A stretch of 64,000 bases of DNA from Rhineura floridana (GCF_030035675.1 NC_084482.1:220061943-220125942); one strand, 5' to 3'. Positions 1 to 10,500 are shown, numbered from the stretch's first letter. Notes: generated by a model not told the origin, from the letters alone. Numbers and translations are program-made.

Positions 1-73
1 TCTTCCAATAATGGCCTGGCCTGAAAACACGTAAACCCTTCTTGCCAGAAGCAAGTAAGCTAGATTAAATGTT

Positions 74-228
74 CCCTAAAGGTGTTGAACTGTGACCTGG
101 CAGACCAGGGTTGGAATCCCCACACAGCCATGAAGCTCCCTGGGTGACCTTGGGCCAGTCACTGCCTCTCAGACTCAGAGGAAGGCAATAGTAAACCACC
201 TCTGTCTGAATACTGCTGTAAGAAACGT
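74..228 (+). repeat. tRNA-derived CORE-type SINE fragment
   Basis: The segment reads like the body of a tRNA-headed SINE. It has a degenerate B-box (ggttggaatcccc) followed by the MIR-like core words gccatgaagctccctgg and gaccttgggccagtcac. A related copy on the other strand lies at 28715-28885. The family name is uncertain, but SINE identity is well supported. Confidence 0.75.
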
Positions 229-239
229 GGTTTTCCTTA

Positions 240-610
240 AGGGAAAAAAACCCTATGAGACCCCCAAAAAGGTCTTTCAGGGAAAACTCACAACAGAGAC
301 AATTGTGAAGCAGTTTTCAAAGCTTTATTTCATTCTTGCAAGGACGGGTGCCTACCAGAAGGCAGACACACCCAACATGACATTGGTACAGACTTTTATT
401 CCCTAGCTCGACGCTATGGTTCCCTCCCCTGCCTCCTCATTGGACAGAGTACTACAGGGTTCACAGCCTATCCGAGACGCCTAATCATGTCACATGAAAC
501 TCCTCCCCTGTTTACATCTCCCACTCCTCAGTTTTAAGTTACCTTATACCCTTATTTATTATTTCCCATATATGGTATATTGCTCAGCTATATGGTATAT
601 AGTCAGCTAT
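240..610 (-). mobile_element. Probable endogenous retrovirus LTR (fossil)
   Basis: Read on the minus strand this has LTR organisation: an upstream U3-like part, a TATA-like box (gggaataaaagtctg), an AATAAA signal shortly downstream and a short U5-like end. No retroviral genes adjoin it in the window, so it is a solo or partial LTR. Its U3 end coincides with the left boundary of the 11.2-kb duplicated block at 611. Exact ends are uncertain. Confidence 0.5.
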
Positions 611-893
611 AGGTGACTATACTCTCCCGCCAAAAGAGTTTAGTATGGAAATAACTTTCCCTTTTCAGCCAATCCCAGGGAGGCTCCTGCGCAGGAGTCA
701 CTCCCCACCCGCAAGCGGCAATTGCATTGGATGGCTGTGCGAGCATGCTGAGGTGTAGTGCGAGCGGGGCAGGGCTTTGCAGTGGCGGTGGGTCGTCGGG
801 GTGGCTGAGGTGAGTGCTCCGGCAGGGGGGGGAGGAGGAGGAGGAGGGAGAGGGTCCCCTGCAGCCGCCCACCCCTGGGTCAAGCGGGCAGAG

Positions 894-1010
894 CAGTGGC
901 GTCACTACGGGGGTCCAGGCAGTGCACACAGCACCTGGGTGACACCATGAGGGGGGCGACACCCAGAACCGCCCGCCCCATCGCGGGGCAGGGCGCCGTT
1001 GTCCGGCAAA
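894..1010 (+). mobile_element. hAT-like terminal fragment (cagtggcgtcac end)
   Basis: Starts with cagtggcgtcacta and continues into gggtgacacca and ggcgacaccc, the layout of a common vertebrate hAT terminal inverted repeat. A second end of the same type lies inverted at 21287-21365. Only the terminus is present and no transposase is seen. Confidence 0.45.
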
Positions 1011-1054
1011 GGAGCCGAGAAGCGCTCCGGCCCGGCAGAGCTTGGAAAAGTTAC

Positions 1055-1131
1055 TTTTTTGAACTACAACTCCCATCAGCCCCAGCCAGCATGGTGCTGG
1101 CTGGGGCTGATGGGAGACGTAGTTCAAAAGA
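1055..1131. repeat. Near-perfect hairpin, hAT/MITE-like
   Basis: Two arms of about 35 bases (gaactacaactcccatcagc and its complement) meet around position 1093, giving a long hairpin with one or two mismatches. It follows cagagcttggaaaagttac, the type of end also seen at 41363 and, inverted, at 52580-52645. This points to a foldback MITE or a nested pair of hAT ends. It is duplicated at 53237-53313. Confidence 0.6.
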
Positions 1132-1280
1132 GTCCGGGTCAGCGTTGGAGAGCAGCCAACTCCTCCTCGGAGGGAGGCAGGCAGGCAGGCGGGTCGGCAT
1201 GCCATGAACGGCTTTTCTCCTCACTCCCATGGACCGTCTTCGCAACCCTCCCCTCCAGCGGCTTCCTCCAATGAGGCGCT

Positions 1281-2077
1281 TGTGATGTTCATGTATTAGT
1301 GTATATATGGTAAGTGCTGTTTGTATAGGAGATACATGGTAAGTGGAATGAAAGAGGAGGGGGGAGTAAATGGGCAGTAGAATGCTGGATGATTGGCTGA
1401 GGGTTGAGAATGGCTGAGAGTATAAATGGAAGGATGACAGTTAAATCTGGGTGGACGTTAGTGAGTTGTTTGAGAGGGTGGACGGTGAGCGTGAAGTGGG
1501 TTGTTTTGGTGGGTTTTTGAGAGGAGATTGGGTGGAGAGTGTGGAGTTCAGATTAATACTAAGACCAGTACCTCAGGAATAGATGTGACCATATGCTTAA
1601 GTGCCTTTATGAAGAAATCTTGTTATCTTTGTTATTTAATAAATATATTTGGTTTACCAAAGGCCTGATCCTTGGCTGGGGTTTCACAGACCAGAAGGGA
1701 GGGTAAGGTAATGACCAAGGCTGAAGGGAAACTGTAACAAATGGTGGCAGCGGTGAAGGGGAGAATATAACACCACAAGTATTCAGAGCAAACCAGAATT
1801 ATCTGCATTGATACAAAGGGAGTGGGACAGCTTGAGCAGTCAGTCACAGAGGTAACCTGATAGAGAGACTCAGGTAGAGTCTCTGGAAATACTGGTTATA
1901 GGACGTGACTGGTGGTGCTGCCTAGCAGGGGGATCTGTTGAGATCTGTGCTAGAGCGAGGAGAGAAACCATAAAAAGGGACAGTCCGGACTGATGGAGTC
2001 CCTGGTGGTGCCTAGTGACAGGCAGTTACCACGAGCAGGTAGGAACCTGACAGGGAGAGCCAGGGAAGGGCATCACA
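1281..2077 (-). mobile_element. Solo LTR of the Gmr1-like Gypsy family (fossil)
   Basis: Bounded by tgtgatg and catcaca, the same 7-base inverted ends as the LTRs of the Gypsy element at 5195-11385, but lying in the opposite direction on the + strand. Flanks are gcgct and gcact, a five-base target duplication with one difference. Shared internal blocks include the acaaatggtggcagcggtga and ggcctgatccttggctgggg regions. It is about 797 bases long and belongs to a longer, more diverged subfamily than the 668-base LTRs, so it is older. No internal genes remain. Confidence 0.85.
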
Positions 2078-3055
2078 GCACTCAAGCTGGCTGAGGTGTG
2101 TGAGGGAGAAGGAGAGAGTTGTGTGCCCTGCCGCTCGGCTGGCCACCCGCCCGCCTACTGCCCCTCATCGCCTCACACACACAGCATAGTCAATAGTTGT
2201 CCTGGTCTTTCCCGCCCCCCAGGCTGGCCTTCACCCATCCCCCTCCTTGCTGCATGGTAGAGATGGGGGTTTAGTGAGAGGGTGGGTGATGCAGCTTTCT
2301 CCCCTACCCTAAATATCCCCACCCTCACTTCATAAACGTACTTTTTATTTTGAAGGTGTGGAGATAAGGGGAAAGGTGTTGTATCATCTCTTAAAGCGGT
2401 TTGTTTTATATGGGGCGGGGGAAAAGTATACAAGTAGCCTAAAGTTAGGCTACTACTGCTACTTCTCCTTACAGCGCAATTCCATATTATACAGCCACGG
2501 GAGTGGCTGTATACTATAGTCAGCGAGGATTTTTCACATTCCGCAATGTTAAATGGAAAATATCCCCCCGTGCCATTCTGAGGCTTCCCATAAGCTCATT
2601 TCAAAACAAAACCTTACAAAACGTATAGTTCTGAACTCAAAAACGCTTGCTTAACAAACTTCTAATTTTCATGGCGATACACAAAACAGTCAGAGAGAAT
2701 CGAGGGTTCAAAGTGTAAAAAGAGAGAGAGAAACCTCAGAGCCCTTTTGGACTTTTTTTCTGCGAGTTCTCATAATCTGTTGAAATTCATTAAAAATCAG
2801 CCATGTTCACAGAGTACCTGTAATCCTAATACTGACCTTGCCCCATACTCTGACCTTCATCTACTGCAGTTTAAAAGTTAAAAAAAATGCCTGGCTGATC
2901 TTTAATTAATTTAAGACATTTTGTCTGGAAGCCTATGATAATGCGGGGCATGCTCAGTAAGGACCAACTGTCAGTGTTCTAAAAGCCTCACAGCTGCCAG
3001 GCTTGGCTAATCAGAGGGCCACACCCACACCAGACTTGATTTCACTTGAGACACT
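2078..3055. other. No gene seen; contains two adjacent hairpins
   Basis: No coding potential beyond short chance frames. Two perfect inverted repeats lie close together: gtagcct/aggctac at 2434-2453 and tatacagccac/gtggctgtata at 2488-2513. They could be termini of an unnamed DNA element. The segment is repeated at 54258-55230, with a small internal length difference near 2840. Confidence 0.5.
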
Positions 3056-3248
3056 CATGGCTTCCCCCAGAGAATCCTGGGAAGTGTAGTTTGTGCAGGG
3101 TGCTGAAAGGAGACTCCTATTCCCCTGAGAGAATGGTTAACAGTCAGCCACTCTGATTGAAAGTCTGTGAGAGGAACAGGGCGTGTCCTAGCAACTCTCA
3201 GAACCCTCCACTAACTACACATCCCAGGATTCTTTGAGAGAAGCCATG
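3056..3248. mobile_element. Foldback MITE with about 35-base inverted ends
   Basis: Begins catggcttcccccagagaat and ends with the near-complement (attctttgagagaagccatg). The inner words cctgggaagtgtagttt and actacacatcccagg are also complementary. Its roughly 190 bases have no coding capacity, typical of a non-autonomous DNA transposon. A diverged relative may lie at 48180-48270. It is duplicated in block A'. Confidence 0.65.
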
Positions 3249-3274
3249 ATTGGCTTTGAGCCATGGCTTAGAGA

Positions 3275-3430
3275 GAGAAGCCGTCATAAATTGTTTTAAA
3301 TTGTTTTTAAAAGATGTGTTTTTAAATTTGTATATTTGTTTTTAATGTTTTTAGTTATTGTAAACCGCCCAGAGATCTTCCACTATGGGGCGGTATATAA
3401 ATACACTAAATAAATAGATAAATAAATAAT
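3275..3430 (+). mobile_element. L2 LINE 3' end
   Basis: T-rich sequence leads into taaaccgcccagagatcttc and ggggcggtatataaat, then an imperfect (TAAA)n tail. This matches the 3' end of the better preserved L2 at 18590-18655. No ORF is retained. It is also present at about 55450-55605. Confidence 0.75.
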
Positions 3431-4158
3431 GATTGTCCAAAGTGTAATAGAGGCCTGGTGTAGATGTGGCCAGGGACTGCTTTGTTTTAAATTTGGGTGG
3501 GAGGTAGGGTTGCCAGGTTCAGGGCCTGAGACTGATCCTGTATCTTTAGGAGAAGAGAAAGTCAGCCAAGTGCAGGTGTTTTTGCAACATTGTAATGGGA
3601 AAAACCACAAGGTAGAATTCTGCCTTCCCCCTGCCCAACTGTGAAAGATACAGAAGACGTCTTGGTTGGCAGGCCCAGCCTGGTCAGTTTTACCTATCCT
3701 AATCATGATTGCATAGGAGTATATCCGATTCAACTCAATAAGCATACAAATGATCAGACCTGCCTTTTCCCTCCTTCCCCTTTCCTCTCCCTTTCTCCTC
3801 CCCTCTTCCTTCTTCGCTTGGGGAATAAAACTAGAGTCTTCCTGTCTATGCTGGAAGCAACATTGATTTTAATACACATGAGCTCAGACTGCTTAATAAA
3901 ACAACATCTCACTCTTCTGAAGTGCATTTCCATGTGCGATGACTGAACAGCAACAATGTAAGTTGGTGGCAGAAGAATTTGGAAAGGGGTTCAGGAAAAG
4001 ACAGATGAAGTAAATCTTTTCCTGTAACATCTAATTTTTTAACAGCCCTATGATTGCCAGTTTATGATTTTAATTTGATGAAGGACTATTTACATTCTGT
4101 TTAACAGCTCTTGTTGCAACAATTCCACAGGTTTTAGTTTCATCTCCCCTCCCCATTT
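3431..4158. other. No gene seen
   Basis: About 730 bases with no recognised domain or repeat. A pyrimidine-rich tract occupies 3764-3815. Short open frames are present on both strands without family resemblance. The segment is nearly identical at 55606-56330. Confidence 0.4.
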
Positions 4159-5189
4159 ATTTCATTTATTTATTTATTTATTTAAGCTTATATACCGCCC
4201 GACTAGCAACAGCTCTCTGGGCGGTGAACATTAAAAATACAATAAAAATAACACAAAACTGTACACAAAACTGTACAGTCTAAAATCAAAATATAATAAT
4301 TTAGAATTAACAGGAATTAAAATGCCTCAGAGAAGAGAAAGGTTTTAACCTGGCACCGAAAAGATGATAGTGTCGGCGCCAGGCGCACCTCCTCGAGGAG
4401 ACCATTCCATAGTTCGGGGGCCACCACTGAGAAGGCCCTAGATCTTGTCACCACTCTCCGGGCTTCCCTATCAGTCAGAACCCGGAGGAGGGCCTTCGTA
4501 GTAGACCGTAGTGTACGTTCCGGTTCATATCGGGAGAGGCGTTCCGACAGATATCGTGGTCCCGCGCCATATAAGGCTTTATAGGTAAGTACCAACACTT
4601 TGAATCTGGCCCGGAAGCATATTGGAAGCCAGTGCAAACGGGCTAGCACAGGTGTTATATGCTCAGACCGCTTAGTTCTTGTTAGCAGTCTGGCCGCCGC
4701 ATTTTGCACTAGCTGTAGCTTCCGAATCGTCTTCAAAGGTAGCCCTACGTAAAGCGCATTGCAGTAGTCCAGACGCGAGGTTACCATAGCATGTACCACT
4801 GATGAGAGGTCCTCCTTACTCAGATAGGGATGTAGCTGGGCTACCAACCGAAGTTGGTAGAACGCATTCCGTGCCACCGAGGCTACATGAGCCTCAAGTG
4901 TGAGGGAAGAGTCTAAGATGACTCCCAGACTATGCACCTGTTCCTTTAGGGGGAGTGTAACCCCATCCAGGACTTGGTATATATCCACCATCCGATCAGA
5001 GAAACCATCCACCAACAGCATCTCAGTCTTGTCAGGATTGAGTCTCAGTTTGTTAGTTCTCATCCGGTCCATTGTCGCAGCCAGGCAACGGTTCAGCACG
5101 TCAACTGCCTCACCCGAAGAAGATGTAAAGGAGAAGTAGAACTGCGTGTCATCAGCATACTGATGACAACGCACTCCAAAACTCCTGAT
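4159..5189 (-). mobile_element. L2 LINE, 3' part (RT C-terminus and 3' tail)
   Basis: On the minus strand a 285-residue open frame (4317-5174) starts at the reverse-transcriptase YADDTQFY box. It continues through LRLNPDKTEMLL, LGVILDSSLTLEAHV and DYCNALYVGLPLKTIRKLQ, all typical of L2 reverse transcriptase. The 3' UTR ends in the ggcggtatataagctt motif and a (TTTA)n tract on the + strand. The upstream RT part is at 11391-11804; a Gypsy element inserted between them. The open frame shows a recent LINE copy, but the element is 5' truncated. Confidence 0.9.
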
Positions 5190-5194
5190 GACCG

Positions 5195-5862
5195 TGTGAT
5201 GCGTCCTTCCCTGGCTCTCCCTGTCAGGTTCCTACCTGCTCGTGGTTACTGCCTGTCTCTAGGCACCACCAGGGACTCCACCAGTCCGGACCGCACTCTC
5301 TTATGGTTTACCTATCCGCTCTAGCACAGATCTCAACAGATCCCCCTGCTAGGCAACCACCAGTAACGTCCCAAAACTAGTATTCCCAGAGACTCTGAAT
5401 ACTGGTATTGTTATTCTCTTCACCGCTGCCACCATTTGTTACAGTTCCCCTTCAGCCTTGGTCATTACCTTACCCTCCCTTCTGGTCTGTGAAACCCCAG
5501 CCAAGGATCAGGCCTTTGGTAAACCAAATTAAGTATTTATTAAAGATAACAAAGCTAACAAGATTAACAAGATTTCTTCTTAAGGCACATAAGCATATGG
5601 TTTTACTCAATACTAATCCGAACTCCACCTCCCTCCTGGCAAACAACTCTCTAAAACCCCACCAAGCAATCCACTCAGTTCTCTTCTCCCCCCCCCCGAT
5701 TCCACTCTCACTCTTCCTTTTATACTGTCAGCCATTTTAAACACTCAGCCAATCATCTCGCATTCTACTGCCCATTCACTCCCCTCCTCTTTCACTCCAC
5801 TTACCATGTATCTTCTAAAACAACAACACTTACCATATATACATTAATATAGGAACATCACA
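5195..5862 (-). repeat. 3' LTR of the Gmr1-like element
   Basis: 668 bases from tgtgatgcg to gaacatcaca, nearly identical to 10719-11385. Because the element reads on the minus strand this is its 3' LTR. The last codons of pol run into it. Confidence 0.92.
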
Positions 5863-8800
5863 TTTCTCCCCCCTTAAACAACAGCAGAGTATTATTCCTG
5901 TTCCAGGATTTATACGTCGCATTAACAAATAAAAGTCTCTATGGGGAAAATGTCTTTCTTTGTTCCTCTGTCTGGTCACGTCCACTTGCCTGGAAAGTCC
6001 ATCGGCCAGTACATTGTCCTTGCCTTTTATGAACTGGAAGTCCACCTGATAGTCCTGTAGGGCCCAGGACCACCTCTGCAGCATAGTGTTATGGTTTTTC
6101 ATAGTCTGCAACCATAACAAGGCCCGATGATCCGTAGTCACTGTGAATCTTCGTCCCCACACGTATGGGCGCAACTTGTTCAGTCCCCACACGACCGCTA
6201 GGCACTCCTTCTGGACTGACAAATAGTTTTTCTCCCTCGGCGTCAGCTTGCGACTCAGGTACGCCACTGGATGTCTGGTGCCTTCTCTCTCCTGTAGCAA
6301 GACGACTCCCAGCGCCAGGTCCGACGCATCTGTAGCCACGATGAATGGTTTCTCATAGTCTGGTGCTATTAATATGGGTCCTTGGCACAAGGCTTGCTTC
6401 AGTAGATCAAAAGCCTTCTGACATTCATCCGTCCATACCACACGCTCAGAACACTTCTTCTTTGTTAATTCATGCAAGGGGGTTGCTATTTCCCCAAAAT
6501 TTCTCACAAACTTCCTATAAAATCCAGCCACACCCAGAAATGCCCTTACTTGTTTTTTGGTTAAGGGGATCGGCCACGCTTGTATTGCCTCCACCTTGCT
6601 CCATAAGGGGGTGATTTTCCCACTCCCCACCTTATGTCCTAAATAGATTACTTCCTTTAGTCCAAACTGGCATTTCTTAGCTTTTATTGTGAGGCCTGCT
6701 TTTCTTAAGGCCTCCAATACTGTTGTCAGGTGTTGGACATGCTCAGGCACCGACTTGCTAAAAATGGCCACGTCATCGATATAGACCACTGCAAAATCTG
6801 ACATGCCTCGCAACACAGTATTGATTAGCCTCTGAAATGAACTTGGTGAGTTCCTTAGTCCCATGGGTAAGGTCACAAACTCATATAACCCATCTGGTGT
6901 ACTGAAGGCAGTTTTGGCTCTGGATTGCTCGTCTAGTTCCATTTGCCAAAATCCTTTACAGAGATCTAGTGTAGAGATAATGGTTGCTGCCCCCAATAAC
7001 TCTAACATAGCGTCTACCCTAGGCATAGGATACGCATCTGGGACAGTAATTTTATTGATTAGCCGATAATCAATGCAAAACCTTGTCGTTCCATCTTTTT
7101 TCGGAACCAGGACAATACTTGAGGCCCAGGGACTGATGGATTCCCTGATCACTCCTAATTCCAGCGTCTCTTCCACCTCCTTTTTGTTCTCATTCAAAAC
7201 TTTCCCATTCACACGGTACGGAACAGATCTGATTGGGGCATGATCTCCAGTATCAATGGAATGTATAACTATACTGGTTCGGCCAGGTTTGTTGCTAAAG
7301 AGGTTCCTATAGGTTTTCAAAACTCTCAGAATCTCTTCTTTTACTTCTTCCTCTACCTCCTCTGACCATTCCACTTGATCTACCCCTCCTTTGTCTTTGC
7401 TTTCCTGTACCAAATCTAGAAGTTCAGGCCCACTTCCCTCAGGGAATAAGGTAACTTGCAACACCTTTGCATCCCTGGTATGATAAGCCTTTAACTTATT
7501 TACATGAACCACTTTGCTTTTGTTTAATTGGTCTGTGGTGATTACATACGTCACTGTGTCAAGCCTTTCTCTGATGGTATATGGTCCTTCCCAGTTAGCC
7601 TGTAATTTGTCATGTTTCCTGGGTATGAACGCCATAACCATATCTCCCACATCATACACACGTTCTCTGGCTGTTCTGTCATACCAGTAACTTTGCTTCT
7701 CCTGTGCATGACTCAAATTCTCTTTCACTACTTCCATCATTGATGTCAATTTATTGCGGAATTCCAATACAAAATCTACTACAGAAGTTTTGGACTCTCC
7801 CAGAGTTCCTTCCCATGAATTTTTTAGCAGTTCCAAAGGTCCCCTCACTTTTCTAGTAAACATTAGTTCAAAGGGTGAGAAGCCTGTTGACTCCTGAGGG
7901 ACTTCTCTGTATGCAAATAAGAAGCATCCCAAATGTTCATCCCAGTCTTGTGGGTGATCTTGAACATAGCTTCTTATCATGCCCTTCAAAACTCCATTAA
8001 ATCTCTCAGTTAGCCCATTAGTGGCGGCATGGTAAGTAGTGGTCTTTAGATGTTTTAGACCACAACATTTCCACATACATTGCATCACTTCTCCCATGAA
8101 TACACTGCCTTGATCTGTCAGCACTTCATGAGGGAAACCCAGCCTCATAAAGATTTTTAATAAAGCCTCTGCCACTACAGGGGCTTCTACAGATCTCAGT
8201 GCTTCTGCGTCTGGGTACCTGGTGGCAAAATCCACCACCACCACTAGATATTTCTTGCCATGCCTTGTGGGTTTGGAAAAAGGGCCCACCAAATCTATTC
8301 CCACTCTATAAAAGGGTTGTCCAATTATAGGAAGGGGCTTTAAGGGTGCCTTGGTCTTTACTCCATTCTTTCCCACCTTTTGGCATATTCCACAAGATAG
8401 ACAATGTTGTTTTACATCTTTGGAGATATCTGACCAATAATAATGTGCAGCCAATCTCCTCTTGGTCTTTTTTATTCCCAGATGTCCTGCACATGGGACA
8501 TCGTGGGCTACCTCTAGCAATCTGGTTCTGTATTTGCTAGGTACTATCAATTGCTTCACTGGTTCACATTCATCCTTTCTCTCAGCAGGCATCCACAGTC
8601 TATATAAAATCCCATTCTCACACACAACTTGATTCCTCAGTTTGTCAGTGAAAGGAATCTGTTGGGTCAGGGCTTGTTCCTTTATCTGCTTCAAACTTAT
8701 ATCTTTATGCAGCTCTTCCCTGAATTGCTCTGCTTCTTCCCCAGAGACCACTTGATACAGTCTGTCTCCTTCACCAGGCCTGCTAGTGGTTGCTATGGTG

Positions 8801-9267
8801 ACCTGAGGCTGGCTAACAGATTCCACCCTGTTTGTTTCAGCCCCCCTTAATATGGCTTCTTTTTCTCTGCCAATTTGCTGTCTGGTCACTACATAGATCT
8901 TTCCTTGGGCGCCCATTACATCCCTTCCCAGTATTGCTGGTTCTTGTTGCTGGGCATTAATGCCTACTTTATATTGGCCCTCTCGGCCTCTCCAAGTCAT
9001 TTCCACCAGGGCCACAGGCAAACTTTCTGGTTGACCTCTCACTCCTTGGATAGTCACAGTTTCCTGAGGTAATATTACCTCAGATTTTATTAAATCTGGC
9101 CTCAGTAATGTCTGAGCGGCACCAGTATCAAGCAATGCCCAATAATTTGCCCCTTGTACACTCACTTCCTCTCTCAGACTTGAATCAAGGTCTGTTACTT
9201 CTGTCCAGTTTATCTGGCAGAACTGAACCTTTTTCGCTGTTTCTAAAGCCTTGGGCTCTGTTTTCAC
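5830..9267 (-). CDS. pol: pol of the Gmr1-like Gypsy element (PR-INT-RT-RH)
   Basis: A long open frame of roughly 1145 residues. In order it shows an aspartic protease (LLDTGAAQTLL, near residue 45), an integrase zinc module (H..H with CLSCGICQ, about 255-300) and an integrase core with GIDLVGPF, LTDQGSVF and GLTERFNG carrying the D, D, E triad. A QANWEGPYTI chromo-/GPY-like segment follows, then a reverse transcriptase with LVPKKDGTTRF, LPMGLRNSPSSFQ and VYIDDVAIF, and RNase H with VATDASDLALGVVL and TDHRALLWL. The catalytic motifs are all readable. It would process Gag, copy the RNA and integrate the cDNA. Integrase lying before RT is the hallmark of Gmr1-type elements. Confidence 0.92.
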   Translation of the reverse strand: MKTEPKALETAKKVQFCQINWTEVTDLDSSLREEVSVQGANYWALLDTGAAQTLLRPDLIKSEVILPQETVTIQGVRGQPESLPVALVEMTWRGREGQYKVGINAQQQEPAILGRDVMGAQGKIYVVTRQQIGREKEAILRGAETNRVESVSQPQVTIATTSRPGEGDRLYQVVSGEEAEQFREELHKDISLKQIKEQALTQQIPFTDKLRNQVVCENGILYRLWMPAERKDECEPVKQLIVPSKYRTRLLEVAHDVPCAGHLGIKKTKRRLAAHYYWSDISKDVKQHCLSCGICQKVGKNGVKTKAPLKPLPIIGQPFYRVGIDLVGPFSKPTRHGKKYLVVVVDFATRYPDAEALRSVEAPVVAEALLKIFMRLGFPHEVLTDQGSVFMGEVMQCMWKCCGLKHLKTTTYHAATNGLTERFNGVLKGMIRSYVQDHPQDWDEHLGCFLFAYREVPQESTGFSPFELMFTRKVRGPLELLKNSWEGTLGESKTSVVDFVLEFRNKLTSMMEVVKENLSHAQEKQSYWYDRTARERVYDVGDMVMAFIPRKHDKLQANWEGPYTIRERLDTVTYVITTDQLNKSKVVHVNKLKAYHTRDAKVLQVTLFPEGSGPELLDLVQESKDKGGVDQVEWSEEVEEEVKEEILRVLKTYRNLFSNKPGRTSIVIHSIDTGDHAPIRSVPYRVNGKVLNENKKEVEETLELGVIRESISPWASSIVLVPKKDGTTRFCIDYRLINKITVPDAYPMPRVDAMLELLGAATIISTLDLCKGFWQMELDEQSRAKTAFSTPDGLYEFVTLPMGLRNSPSSFQRLINTVLRGMSDFAVVYIDDVAIFSKSVPEHVQHLTTVLEALRKAGLTIKAKKCQFGLKEVIYLGHKVGSGKITPLWSKVEAIQAWPIPLTKKQVRAFLGVAGFYRKFVRNFGEIATPLHELTKKKCSERVVWTDECQKAFDLLKQALCQGPILIAPDYEKPFIVATDASDLALGVVLLQEREGTRHPVAYLSRKLTPREKNYLSVQKECLAVVWGLNKLRPYVWGRRFTVTTDHRALLWLQTMKNHNTMLQRWSWALQDYQVDFQFIKGKDNVLADGLSRQVDVTRQRNKERHFPHRDFYLLMRRINPGTGIILCCCLRGEKCDVPILMYIW
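5863..5876 (-). promoter_or_regulatory. Polypurine tract of the Gmr1-like element
   Basis: On the minus strand a purine run (aaggggggagaaa) sits directly before the tgtgatg start of the 3' LTR, the position expected for plus-strand DNA priming in LTR elements. Confidence 0.8.
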
Positions 9268-9429
9268 TGCCCTTGTCTGAGCAGGATTACTACTGGGGTT
9301 GGCAACCTCACATTGAAAACGTAGGTGCCCTGGTCTACCACATTTCTAGCATAATTTCTCCTCACTTTTAGGGTACACAGATCCACTCTGGGGTGTCCTG
9401 TGCCCTTCAGATTTTAATGGAGGACTCAC

Positions 9430-10500
9430 TCATTGTGGTACCACATCCCTTCTGCAAGCATTATATGGTTTGGGTTTAAAATCTCTTGATGTTTTCCCCA
9501 CCCAGCCAGTTCTATTGGAGGCGAAGTGATCCGCCATCTCTGCGGCCTCCTGCACCAATGTAGGGGAACGGTCTTTGACCAGGAGCCTTATTTCTGGTGG
9601 TAACTGATGGTATAATTGATCCAGTATCATGAGGTTTTTCACCTCCTCCACAGACTGAGCTTTGGCACTACTCATCCACTTTCCAAATATATCCATCAAT
9701 TTTGCTCCCAGTTCCACAAAAGACCTCCCTGTCTGTATCTGGCAATTTCTGACAAGCTTTCTAAAATAATCAGGCCCCAGTCTGAATCTTTTAAACACTG
9801 CTTCCTTGAATTCAGCATAGGTGACGGGCCTGTCTGAGGGGAAATATTGGTATACCTCAGCCAATTCCCCTTTAATCAGATTTGATAAATACTGCATGTA
9901 TTTATCTTCAGGTAGCCCCCACAACTGAGCTGCTTTTTCAAAGGTGCTGAGGTAAATTTGAGGATCTTGACCAGGCTCATAGACAGCAAAGTCCTTTGGA
10001 GTAATTTTTATTTTTGCTCCATCTCTGTCTTTCCTTGCCTCCTCAGAGTGAAATTTCTCTCTACCAAATTTTAACTTTTCTACTTGTAATTCGGCATCCA
10101 CTGCTCGTTGCTTCTCCCTCTCCTCAAACCCCATTCTCATTCTCTCAGTTTCCATCTTCAACTTCTCAGCTTCCAACTCTCGCTGTTTATCTTTTTCCTC
10201 AGCCTCAAAGACCCGCTGCTTTTCTTTCTCATCAGCCTCCCTCCTCAATCTTTCAGTTTCCAACTCATGCTCCCATCTTAACTTCTCTCTCAAATACTCT
10301 ATATAAGCGGGATTGGTTGAGTATCCTTCTGGGGTCTCTTCTCTGACAGGTTGTTTTTGCTGGGCAGTTGCAAATCCTATTAGTGCTACCCTCAATTCAT
10401 CTACCCCTTTACCCTCGTGAGGTAAATTGAATGTTACGCACTTCTCCACCAGCTCCTCTCCTTTCATTTTTATATATTCAGCCATGGTGTTTGAGTTCAC
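9430..10500 (-). CDS. gag: gag of the Gmr1-like Gypsy element, SCAN-like capsid
   Basis: An open frame of 356 residues just upstream of pol on the minus strand. Residues about 70-165 are a long charged coiled coil (repeats such as KEKQRVFEAEEKDKQRELEA). The C-terminal part (about 175-330) has the helical capsid pattern YLSTFEKAAQLWGLPEDKY, FRLGPDYFRKLVRNCQ and LMILDQLYHQLPPEIRLLV. That last segment strongly resembles the vertebrate SCAN domain (LLVLEQFLTILPEEL type). SCAN domains are known to derive from the capsid of Gmr1-like Gypsy elements. The product would form the virus-like particle. Confidence 0.88.
   Translation of the reverse strand: MNSNTMAEYIKMKGEELVEKCVTFNLPHEGKGVDELRVALIGFATAQQKQPVREETPEGYSTNPAYIEYLREKLRWEHELETERLRREADEKEKQRVFEAEEKDKQRELEAEKLKMETERMRMGFEEREKQRAVDAELQVEKLKFGREKFHSEEARKDRDGAKIKITPKDFAVYEPGQDPQIYLSTFEKAAQLWGLPEDKYMQYLSNLIKGELAEVYQYFPSDRPVTYAEFKEAVFKRFRLGPDYFRKLVRNCQIQTGRSFVELGAKLMDIFGKWMSSAKAQSVEEVKNLMILDQLYHQLPPEIRLLVKDRSPTLVQEAAEMADHFASNRTGWVGKTSRDFKPKPYNACRRDVVPQ

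Larger units (their letters stand above)
611..1280. other. GC- and CpG-rich stretch without a recognised gene
   Basis: This 670-base stretch is far richer in G, C and CpG than its surroundings. It contains a CCAAT motif (cagccaatcccagg) near 668, a polypurine run and two hAT-like ends. Open frames exist on both strands but are proline/serine-rich and show no domain. It could be an old CpG island or just GC-rich repeat ends. It is duplicated at 52793-53462. Confidence 0.4.

Noticed and set aside
603-1205. Long proline/serine-rich open frames on both strands in GC-rich DNA
   Set aside because: Frames are open mainly because stop codons are rare in GC-rich sequence. They cross hAT-like ends and a hairpin and show no domain.
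9616-10346. Open frames on the + strand over gag
   Set aside because: They are antisense shadows of the gag coding strand.
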